A stretch of 5,554 nt of DNA, from NCBI GenBank assembly GCA_009786345.1, contig WQTJ01000080.1, positions 1 to 5,554 of the forward strand. The letters are read 5' to 3'. The notes below the pieces were generated by a model, which worked only from the letters and a program-made list of their open reading frames with translations, had not been told where the DNA came from and did not search any database. Of this stretch, positions 1 through 5,554 are shown piece by piece. Position numbers and translations under genes: made by a program. Numbering within the stretch: the first letter of the stretch is position 1; every line of letters begins with the position of its first letter. The DNA is from Dehalococcoidia bacterium (lineage in GTDB: Bacteria; Chloroflexota; Dehalococcoidia; Dehalococcoidales; UBA1222).

Positions 1-80
1 TTGTGATTTTTGGTGTTCCAACCTTATTAAATCACTTCTGAGCTGCCTCTTGTTTTGTTTCCAAAAAGTCCTACATTAAT

Positions 81-109
81 TTTACACCGAGTTTTTTTAT
101 TGTTATAAC
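81..109 (+). promoter_or_regulatory. Distal sigma70-type promoter candidate
   Basis: A -35 box TTTACA (81-86, 5 of 6 to consensus) is followed by a 17-bp spacer and a -10 box TATAAC (104-109, 5 of 6). The -10 box is preceded by TGT at 101-103, which makes an extended -10 (TGn). Spacing is optimal. Transcription would start near 115-117 and give a leader of about 110 nt before the TTG start at 228. The surroundings are AT-rich, so chance matches are more likely than usual. This is a pattern match only. Confidence 0.45.
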
Positions 110-175
110 CGAAAACTTTTGCAAAATACCACATCCTCTATTTCAGCTATGTATATGGCGTAAATATCAGTATGT

Positions 176-204
176 TTGCCGCCATATCCTTTGGCAGATA
201 TAAT
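176..204 (+). promoter_or_regulatory. Proximal sigma70-type promoter of radical SAM operon
   Basis: TTGCCG (176-181, 4 of 6 to the -35 consensus) is followed by exactly 17 bp and a perfect -10 box TATAAT (199-204). The predicted start of transcription is near 210-212, directly at the Shine-Dalgarno AAGGAG (211-216). The mRNA would have a leader of only about 17 nt before the TTG at 228. The last T of the -10 box is also the first base of the upstream in-frame TTG at 204, so that codon would lie outside this transcript. Confidence 0.55.
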
Positions 205-210
205 TGACTG

Positions 211-222
211 AAGGAGTAAGGA
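211..222 (+). promoter_or_regulatory. Ribosome binding site that sets the TTG 228 start
   Basis: The purine-rich run AAGGAGTAAGGA contains two overlapping anti-16S matches: AAGGAG, 11 nt from TTG 228, and TAAGGA, 5 nt from it. The alternative in-frame TTG at 204 has no purine-rich element at a workable distance upstream. This site therefore favours 228 as the initiation codon. Confidence 0.65.
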
Positions 223-227
223 ATACC

Positions 228-2033
228 TTGCATTATCCAGATCAATTGTTATACCAAGTGACCAAACCAGCACGCTATACAGGTGGTGAGTGGAACGCAG
301 TACACAAGGACTGGGAGTGCACTCCGCTCAAATTTGTGCTCAGCTATCCGGATGTTTATGAAATTGGCATGTCCAACATGGCTATTGGCATATTATATGA
401 ACAGATAAACGCATACCCATACTGCTTAGCTGAACGCACATTCACTCCATGGCCTGACATGATACAAATGCTATGCGCCAACAAATTGCCCCTGCGCAGT
501 TTGGAAAGCGGTCGCTCCGTTGCCGAATTTGATGTCATTGGCTTTTCTCTTGGATATGAATTCACATTTACCAATATTCTATGCATGCTTGATCTGGCAG
601 GATTACCAGTTTGGAGCAAAGACCGCGATAGTTCTTATCCGTTGGTAATTGCCGGCGGCAACGCTGCCCATAATCCGGAACCTATAGCCGATTTTATTGA
701 TTTATTTGTCATTGGTGAAGTGGAAGATCTCTTGCCTGCGTTAATAGATATTCTGCGTCAGCACAAACAACCAAACGGACACTTTAATAAAATCCGCATA
801 CTCAGAGAAGCTGCCAAGCTCCCCGGTATCTATGTGCCATCACTTTACGACATTGTTTACACCGATAATTCTTACCAAGTACTCACTCCAATTATTCCGG
901 AAGCCACACTTTCTATCCAGCGGCAGCTTGTATCCAAACTGCCTCCACCTCCAGTTAAACCAATAGTGCCATACATCGAGGCAGTACACGACCGAGGAGC
1001 AGTAGAAATCGCTCGCGGATGCTCACACGGCTGCCGTTTCTGCAATGCCGGAATGGTTTACCGCCCAGTGCGCGAACGATCACGCGAAGAAATACTACAG
1101 GCTATCGCCGCTATAATAGAAAACAGCGGACATGATGAAATATCACTGGTTTCTCTTTCAAGCGGCGACTACTCGCAAATTGATGATTTGGTATCTAATA
1201 TCAATGACAAATACGGTGCGAAACTGGCACTCTCACTACCTAGCTTACATATTGATGCACACGCCATCAAGCTTGTGGACAGCCTGCCAGGCCGACGCAA
1301 AAGTGGGTTGACTTTCGCTCCTGAAGCAGGTTCTGCAAGGTTACAACGCGTCATCAATAAACATATACCAGAAGAAGAACTGCTGGCTACCGCTGCAATG
1401 GCCTTTGAACGCGGCTGGACGTCACTCAAGCTATACTTCATGCTTGGGCTACCTACGGAAAGTGACGAAGATGTAGAGAAAATTGTCGAACTGATACATA
1501 AAGTCAAAGCTCAAGGAAGCAAAGCAACAAAGCGTGTGCCTCAAATCCGCCTCACACTATCAACGTTCGTGCCAAAACCACACACACCATTCCAGTGGGT
1601 GGCACAAGAAAGGGCAGAAACCATCTCACGCCGCCATGAATTGCTGAAGCGTGGTTTAGCCAAACGCAACGTGAAGTTCTCATGGCAGGACACCCGAGTA
1701 AGTCTGATGGAAGCCGTCATTTCGCGCGGTGACAGAAAAATCGGCAAAGTGATTTACCGCGCCTGGCGCATGGGAGCAATCTTTGATGGCTGGAGCGAAC
1801 ACTTCAACTTTGAATTGTGGCAAAAAGCTATGCATGAGGAAGGCATTGACCCCTATTGGTATGCTTGCCGCGAGCGCCCGCTAGATGAGATTATGCCCTG
1901 GGCACATATAGACACCAGAGTATCATCAGAGTTTCTAAAAAGCGAATACCGTAATGCTATGGGCGCTATTCTCACCCCAGACTGCCGCACTTCCGGTTGT
2001 AACACTTGCGGTCTGGAAGGTCAATGGTGCTAA
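228..2033 (+). CDS. TIGR03960-type radical SAM protein with B12-binding-like N-terminal domain
   Basis: This is an uncharacterised radical SAM enzyme, expected to be a cytoplasmic [4Fe-4S] protein that cleaves S-adenosylmethionine; its substrate is unknown. Numbering is from TTG 228 (601 residues, close to the usual family length). Residues from about 15 to 180 resemble a cobalamin-binding-like fold, with PARYTGGE near the start, D42-x-Y44-x-x-G47 and a VIAGGNAAHNPEP segment. The radical SAM core follows: the cluster ligands are C265, C269 and C272 (CSHGCRFC), with APEAGS at 364-369 and GLPTES from 407. The C-terminus has WAHIDTRVSSEFL and then C586-x4-C591-x2-C594-x5-C601, a likely metal or second cluster site. 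The final cysteine is the last residue. An in-frame TTG at 204 would add 8 residues, but it overlaps a -10 box and lacks a ribosome binding site. It is the first gene of an operon with the zinc-ribbon gene 26 bp downstream. The family assignment is confident; the biochemical role is not known. Confidence 0.9.
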   Translation: MHYPDQLLYQVTKPARYTGGEWNAVHKDWECTPLKFVLSYPDVYEIGMSNMAIGILYEQINAYPYCLAERTFTPWPDMIQMLCANKLPLRSLESGRSVAEFDVIGFSLGYEFTFTNILCMLDLAGLPVWSKDRDSSYPLVIAGGNAAHNPEPIADFIDLFVIGEVEDLLPALIDILRQHKQPNGHFNKIRILREAAKLPGIYVPSLYDIVYTDNSYQVLTPIIPEATLSIQRQLVSKLPPPPVKPIVPYIEAVHDRGAVEIARGCSHGCRFCNAGMVYRPVRERSREEILQAIAAIIENSGHDEISLVSLSSGDYSQIDDLVSNINDKYGAKLALSLPSLHIDAHAIKLVDSLPGRRKSGLTFAPEAGSARLQRVINKHIPEEELLATAAMAFERGWTSLKLYFMLGLPTESDEDVEKIVELIHKVKAQGSKATKRVPQIRLTLSTFVPKPHTPFQWVAQERAETISRRHELLKRGLAKRNVKFSWQDTRVSLMEAVISRGDRKIGKVIYRAWRMGAIFDGWSEHFNFELWQKAMHEEGIDPYWYACRERPLDEIMPWAHIDTRVSSEFLKSEYRNAMGAILTPDCRTSGCNTCGLEGQWC

Positions 2034-2059
2034 AATAGAGAAGTAAGGATATATCCATT

Positions 2060-2593
2060 TTGAAATTTTTCTGGCAGAGAAACAAAGGCGTATTGAGTAC
2101 ACCACATGGAGTGCCGCAAGGCACTTTCCGTTGTGATATTTGCGGCTTTGTACAGCCGGATGTTGCTCTATGCGGCACTGCTGCAGACACACAAGAAATT
2201 CCTCATAAAGTCTACACTTTATGCAGCAGTTGTGCGCTGTGGCTAGGTCTTGGCACCTCACATTTCCCTCATGGTACCACTTTTACCCTTTCTGCTCGTC
2301 AGCATGATAAGATTAAAACATTACAAGACGAAATCGAAAAATGCGGCGGTTTTGAGCGCACTATGATGCAAATAACAGCGCCTACCGATATTAACAACGA
2401 AAGCTGTCGCAATAGTGCTGATTTACATAAAAACTTTGAGCAGACACATGTATTTCTAGATGACATACCTATGCTAAAAAGTCTCATCAAGTTCCGTTTT
2501 TCCATGCTCTCCTCTGATTTTATGGAACTTTCAATAAGATTAACAAGAGGGGAACCAGTCACACACAAAGAAATAAATAATGCCAATCAATAA
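2060..2593 (+). CDS. Hypothetical zinc-ribbon-like protein, 177 aa
   Basis: I do not recognise this gene. The protein has 177 residues with a cysteine-rich N-terminal part: C25-x2-C28 (CDICG), C38, then C55-x2-C58 (LCSSC). The two CxxC knuckles 26 residues apart resemble a zinc ribbon and could bind zinc or iron. Downstream are a polar, probably helical stretch at about 83-95 (DKIKTLQDEIEK) and a hydrophobic, methionine-rich segment at about 140-160. No signal peptide or clear membrane span is seen. TTG 2060 is chosen because AGTAAGGA lies 10 nt upstream, and because an almost identical element precedes the TTG of the first gene. The 26-bp gap and shared strand imply co-transcription with the radical SAM gene. 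A supporting or substrate-presenting role for that enzyme is possible but is inference from position only. That it is a real gene is supported by the operon position, the ribosome binding site, the cysteine pattern and the terminator directly after its stop. Confidence 0.75.
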   Translation: MKFFWQRNKGVLSTPHGVPQGTFRCDICGFVQPDVALCGTAADTQEIPHKVYTLCSSCALWLGLGTSHFPHGTTFTLSARQHDKIKTLQDEIEKCGGFERTMMQITAPTDINNESCRNSADLHKNFEQTHVFLDDIPMLKSLIKFRFSMLSSDFMELSIRLTRGEPVTHKEINNANQ

Positions 2594-2597
2594 CAGT

Positions 2598-2643
2598 CAG
2601 TATGCAGAAAGGGCAACGTGAACGTTGCCCTTTCTGCATACTG
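2598..2643. terminator. Bidirectional terminator between convergent operons
   Basis: This is a perfect inverted repeat: a 22-base left arm (2598-2619), two central bases (GA) and a 22-base right arm (2622-2643). Folded, it gives a stem of about 21 bp with a TGAA tetraloop closed by G-C. It begins 4 bp after the stop of the zinc-ribbon gene and ends 24 bp before the gyrA stop, so it can serve both convergent units. The tails are only moderately T-rich. On the plus strand there are three T and then mixed AT, and on the minus strand the tail is interrupted T. The stem is much stronger than the tail. Confidence 0.85.
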
Positions 2644-2667
2644 TTTAAATGATTTAAATCTAAGCGT

Positions 2668-5154
2668 TTATCCTGCCTTTGTTGTTTCACTGCCCGTGGC
2701 AGGCTCTTCTTCTTTTGTTTCAATACAAGTTAGCCCTACCAGCGCATCACCTTCATCCAGTTTCATCAGTTTAACGCCTTGTGTGGCACGTCCCTGAGTA
2801 GTTATGCCTTTGCGCGGGTCGTTTTCTTTCACAGGCGTTCTAGTAATAATACCATTGGCAGACACAAGCATGACTTCACTGTACTCATCCACCGAAGTTG
2901 CCGCCACTACCTTGCCTGTTTTTTCAGTAGTATTGAAGGTTATGACACCGCTACCAGCACGATGTTGCGATGGATACTCAGATAAGGAAGTAATTTTTCC
3001 GAAGCCTCCAGCCGTTACCACTAACAGATAGCCATCAGGATTCACGACCCCCAAACTCACAACCTGATCATCACCAATCAGCTTAAAGCCATCCACACCG
3101 CCAGAAGCCCGCAAGCTGTCGCGTAACTCATTTATCGGGAAGCGTATTGACTGCCCATTGCGTGATACCATGATAACCTCATTGTCATCCGTTCCCAAAG
3201 CTGCCGCAACTAAACTATCGTTCTTATCCAAATCCATAGCCAGAAGCCCTGATGAGCGCACCGAACTGAAAGCTTCAATCGATACTTTCTTAGCTTCACC
3301 CATAGTAGTAGCCATCACCAAGAATGTACCAGTGTCGAAACTGCGCACTGGTACCACCGCCGTCACCCTCTCCAACGGGTTAATTGGGAAAAGATTTACA
3401 ACAGCTGTCCCCTTTGAAATGCGCGATATATCAAGAGGCACCTCATGGCACTTAATACTGAATACGCGCCCCTTATTGGTGAAAAAGAGAATGGCATCAT
3501 GCGTATCAGCTGCCAGTAAGAAGCGTACAGCATCTTCTTCGCGTGTAGACATACCAATAATGCCCCGTCCGCCGCGATGCTGTAAAACATAAGCATGAGC
3601 CGGTACGCGCTTCACAAAACCGCGCTCGGAAAGAGTAACCACCATGTCCTGATGAGCGATGAGGTCCTCTTCCGAGAACCCTTGCGATTCCTCATGTGTG
3701 ATATCAGTAGCACGAGGATTGCCAAACTTTGCGCCAAGCGCTCTGGTTTCTTCTTTCACTACTGTATAGATACGCTGCGGATTAGCTAATAGATCCTCTA
3801 AATCAGCAATAGTCTTTTTAACTTGGGCAAGCTCTTCTAAAATTTGATTGCGCTCTAAATTAGCCAGGCGGCGCAATTGCATATCCAAAATGGCCTGTGA
3901 CTGCAATTTAGACAGATTGAAGCGTTCCATAAGAGCCATACGCGCAGCATCGGCATTAGCTGCCTGCCGAATAGTCTTTATAACTTCATCCAAGAAATCC
4001 AGTGCTATTTTAAGACCTTCAAGAATATGGGCGCGATCTTTGGCAATACGCAATTCATATTGCGAACGGCGAGTTATGACATCACGGCGAAAATCAATAA
4101 ACAGCTGCAAAGCTTCTTTGAGAGAAATTACGCGCGGCTGCCCTTCTACCAATGCTAGCATGTTTACAAAGAAAGCACCTTGCATTTGAGTTTGTTTATA
4201 GAGGTTATTCAGCACCTGACGCGGTTGTGTTTCGCGCTTGAGTTCCATAACAATGCGCATACCTTGTCGGTCACTTTCATCGCGCAGATCGCTGATGCCT
4301 GTGATTTTCTTTGCCTTGATCAGTTCTGCTATGCGCTCAACCAGCGCCGCTTTGTTTACCTGATATGGTAACTCAGTCACAACAATCTGCTGATGCTGAG
4401 TACCTGGGGTATCCTCGACAAAAGCTTTAGCTTGCACCAAAACACGGCCATGCCCTGTAGCATATGCGGAATGAATGCCTTCTATGCCCAGTACTGTGCC
4501 GCCTGTGGGGAAATCCGGCCCTTTGATGAATTTCATCAAATCATCCACCGTGGCATCAGGATGCTCAATCAGATAGTTAATAGCGCCGCACACTTCATTC
4601 AAATTATGCGGCGGGATGTTAGTGGCCATACCGACAGCAATACCAGACGAGCCATTTACCAGAAGGTTAGGGAAGCGTGTCGGTAGTACCGACGGCTCTT
4701 TAAGGCTGTCATCAAAGTTAGGGACAAAATTAACCGTTTCCTTGTCAATATCAAGGAGCATATGCTCAGCGATTTCAGCCAAGCGGCACTCCGTGTAACG
4801 CATAGCAGCCGGAGGATCATTATCAACTGAACCAAAGTTGCCTTGACCATCCACTAAGGTATGGCGCATAGAGAAGGGCTGTGCCATACGCACCATAGCA
4901 TCATAAACGGAGGAGTCTCCGTGCGGATGGTATTTACCCAACACATCGCCCACAACACGGGCGCTTTTCTTATAAGAACTGTTATGCGTCAAACCAAGTT
5001 CACGCATGCCGTATAAAATACGGCGGTGCACCGGCTTGAGTCCATCGCGCACATCCGGCAGTGCGCGTGAAACGATGACACTCATGGCGTAGTCCAAATA
5101 GGATCCACGCATCTGTTCTTCAATTTTTACCTGTTTAATATTACCAACAACCAT
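2668..5154 (-). CDS. gyrA: DNA gyrase subunit A
   Basis: This is the breakage-reunion subunit of DNA gyrase. It works as an A2B2 complex with GyrB to introduce negative supercoils at the cost of ATP. The protein has 828 residues, normal for the family, and is complete. The winged-helix and tower region (about 1-490) begins with [19 protein letters not shown]. The catalytic pair R119-Y120 sits in AAMRYTE. The quinolone-determining region reads [10 protein letters not shown], with S81 and D85 matching E. coli S83 and D87, so it looks wild-type. A coiled-coil-rich segment lies at about 360-460. The C-terminal pinwheel shows six blade signatures: [41 protein letters not shown] and VMLVSANG. The GyrA box is QHRGGRG at 525-531, where QRRGGRG is typical. 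A short acidic tail ends the protein. ATG 5154 is 15 bp after the stop of the upstream gene, with a good ribosome binding site, so the two are probably one operon. GyrA is preferred over ParC because of the GyrA box and the six complete blades. Confidence 0.97.
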   Translation of the reverse strand: MVVGNIKQVKIEEQMRGSYLDYAMSVIVSRALPDVRDGLKPVHRRILYGMRELGLTHNSSYKKSARVVGDVLGKYHPHGDSSVYDAMVRMAQPFSMRHTLVDGQGNFGSVDNDPPAAMRYTECRLAEIAEHMLLDIDKETVNFVPNFDDSLKEPSVLPTRFPNLLVNGSSGIAVGMATNIPPHNLNEVCGAINYLIEHPDATVDDLMKFIKGPDFPTGGTVLGIEGIHSAYATGHGRVLVQAKAFVEDTPGTQHQQIVVTELPYQVNKAALVERIAELIKAKKITGISDLRDESDRQGMRIVMELKRETQPRQVLNNLYKQTQMQGAFFVNMLALVEGQPRVISLKEALQLFIDFRRDVITRRSQYELRIAKDRAHILEGLKIALDFLDEVIKTIRQAANADAARMALMERFNLSKLQSQAILDMQLRRLANLERNQILEELAQVKKTIADLEDLLANPQRIYTVVKEETRALGAKFGNPRATDITHEESQGFSEEDLIAHQDMVVTLSERGFVKRVPAHAYVLQHRGGRGIIGMSTREEDAVRFLLAADTHDAILFFTNKGRVFSIKCHEVPLDISRISKGTAVVNLFPINPLERVTAVVPVRSFDTGTFLVMATTMGEAKKVSIEAFSSVRSSGLLAMDLDKNDSLVAAALGTDDNEVIMVSRNGQSIRFPINELRDSLRASGGVDGFKLIGDDQVVSLGVVNPDGYLLVVTAGGFGKITSLSEYPSQHRAGSGVITFNTTEKTGKVVAATSVDEYSEVMLVSANGIITRTPVKENDPRKGITTQGRATQGVKLMKLDEGDALVGLTCIETKEEEPATGSETTKAG

Positions 5155-5164
5155 AGTTACCTAT

Positions 5165-5171
5165 CCCCTTT
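5165..5171 (-). promoter_or_regulatory. gyrA ribosome binding site overlapping upstream stop
   Basis: On the minus strand AAAGGGG (5171 down to 5165) ends 10 nt before the gyrA ATG at 5154. The TAA stop of the preceding gene (5172-5170) supplies its first two bases. Ribosomes finishing the upstream gene would end on the gyrA binding site, which suggests translational coupling. This is inferred from layout only. Confidence 0.6.
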
Positions 5172-5554
5172 ACTGTTGGGTCTCTTCTTCTTCGCCTTCG
5201 TCTATGATTTCAGGCTCCACTTCATCCTCTTCCGAAAGCGGATTGTAGCTCGGCTCTTCGGAAATGGCTTCATCATATTCAGTAAAACGCCGTGCCAACT
5301 TGTCTCCGTCAAACTGCCGTGCGCTGCCCAACCCTTTGGACGGGAAAGAAATCTGCCCTACTTGGTTGGGATGTTGATATATTTCACGTATGATTATCGA
5401 CAGAGACTCGTCCGACAAACTAGTGACAGAAGCACTGTACTCATTACCACCAGTCATCAACCTAGCTAAGCGCTGTCCATGGCGAGCTTCTACTATTCCC
5501 AAAAACTCACCTGCTTCGCTGTTTACGTGCAGGTTTCCATCAACCACTGTTAGT
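5170..5554 (-). CDS. Hypothetical protein with acidic C-terminus, 3' part only
   Basis: I do not recognise this gene. It is cut by the right edge: a GTG at 5547 could start it, but the frame stays open upstream to the window end (Leu and Thr codons at 5553-5548). No ribosome binding site can be judged, so the true start is probably outside. At least 127 residues are visible. The first 75 or so look like a compact beta-rich domain, with segments such as GEFLGIVEARHGQRLARL, YSASVTSLSDESLSIIIR and EIYQHPNQVGQISFPSKG. The last 31 residues have 14 Asp or Glu and no Lys or Arg, and are probably disordered. The stop is 15 bp before gyrA and overlaps the gyrA ribosome binding site, which points to co-transcription. 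A link to DNA topology or nucleic acid metabolism is possible from position alone. The gene is real on the grounds of reading-frame length, operon spacing and a plausible protein composition. Confidence 0.75.
   Translation of the reverse strand, partial: LTVVDGNLHVNSEAGEFLGIVEARHGQRLARLMTGGNEYSASVTSLSDESLSIIIREIYQHPNQVGQISFPSKGLGSARQFDGDKLARRFTEYDEAISEEPSYNPLSEEDEVEPEIIDEGEEEETQQ

Larger units (their letters stand above)
1..227. other. AT-rich non-coding leader region
   Basis: No convincing coding region is present here on either strand. The plus-strand frames close early, at TGA 4-6, TGA 39-41 and TAA 77-79. A short open stretch from base 2 or 3 could be the end of a gene to the left, but nothing in it is recognisable. 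The stretch is AT-rich, with a T7 run at 92-98. It holds the two promoter candidates and the ribosome binding site listed separately. No riboswitch-like fold or tRNA is apparent. Confidence 0.7.

Noticed and set aside
204..227. N-terminal extension of the radical SAM protein from TTG 204
   Set aside because: TTG 204 lies on the last base of a perfect -10 box and has no ribosome binding site, while AAGGAGTAAGGA precedes TTG 228 at a suitable distance.
1169..1507. 112-codon minus-strand open frame inside the radical SAM gene
   Set aside because: It is antisense to a well-supported coding region, its product is Ser/Leu-rich and low in complexity, and it has no family resemblance. It is a shadow frame.
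2047..2056. Palindrome GGATATATCC between the ribosome binding site and TTG 2060
   Set aside because: As RNA it gives only a 3-bp stem with an AT-rich loop, too weak to argue for translational control. A 10-bp palindrome is expected by chance in AT-rich DNA.
1935..2261. 108-codon minus-strand open frame across the junction of the two plus-strand genes
   Set aside because: It overlaps the conserved cysteine-rich C-terminus of one gene and the zinc-ribbon of the next, and nothing in its product is recognisable.
2644..2660. TTTAAAT repeats and palindrome GATTTAAATC after the terminator
   Set aside because: This is short and AT-only apart from its ends, next to a terminator. It is more likely part of the AT-rich tail than an operator.
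3158..3592. 144-codon plus-strand open frame inside gyrA
   Set aside because: It is antisense to the conserved GyrA C-terminal domain. Its length is explained by gyrA codon use, and no domain is seen.
4897..4920. Possible quinolone-resistance change in gyrA
   Set aside because: S81 and D85 match the sensitive-type residues of E. coli S83 and D87. The neighbouring S82, in place of Ala, is not a recognised resistance position to my knowledge.

Overview
The window looks like an ordinary piece of bacterial chromosome. It holds two convergent transcription units that meet at a long, perfect inverted repeat. No mobile element, CRISPR array, RNA gene or prophage feature is visible. The best lineage guess is Chloroflexota, possibly Dehalococcoidia. 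It rests on the general look of the GyrA protein and the moderate, slightly AT-rich composition, and it is tentative because no search could be run.

Plus strand, left half. Positions 1-227 are AT-rich and non-coding, with two good sigma70-type promoter candidates. The proximal one has a perfect TATAAT and would give a leader of only about 17 nt. A two-gene operon follows. The first gene encodes a 601-residue radical SAM protein of the uncharacterised TIGR03960 type: a B12-binding-like N-terminal domain, a CxxxCxxC radical SAM core and a C-terminal cysteine cluster. After 26 bp comes a 177-residue protein with a zinc-ribbon-like cysteine pattern that I do not recognise. Both genes appear to start with TTG behind similar AGTAAGGA sequences.

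Middle. Only 74 bp separate the two convergent stop codons. Most of it is a 22-bp perfect inverted repeat that should act as a bidirectional terminator.

Minus strand, right half. gyrA is complete (828 residues), with an intact catalytic tyrosine, wild-type-like residues at the quinolone positions and all six C-terminal blades. Just upstream, and probably in the same operon, is the 3' part of a gene for an unrecognised protein with a very acidic C-terminus. It runs off the right edge.

The two units share no evident function: gyrA is housekeeping DNA topology, and the role of the radical SAM operon is unknown. The most interesting part is the radical SAM and zinc-ribbon pair. In many bacteria the protein usually associated with this radical SAM family is a DUF2344/TIGR03936 protein, which is not in this window.
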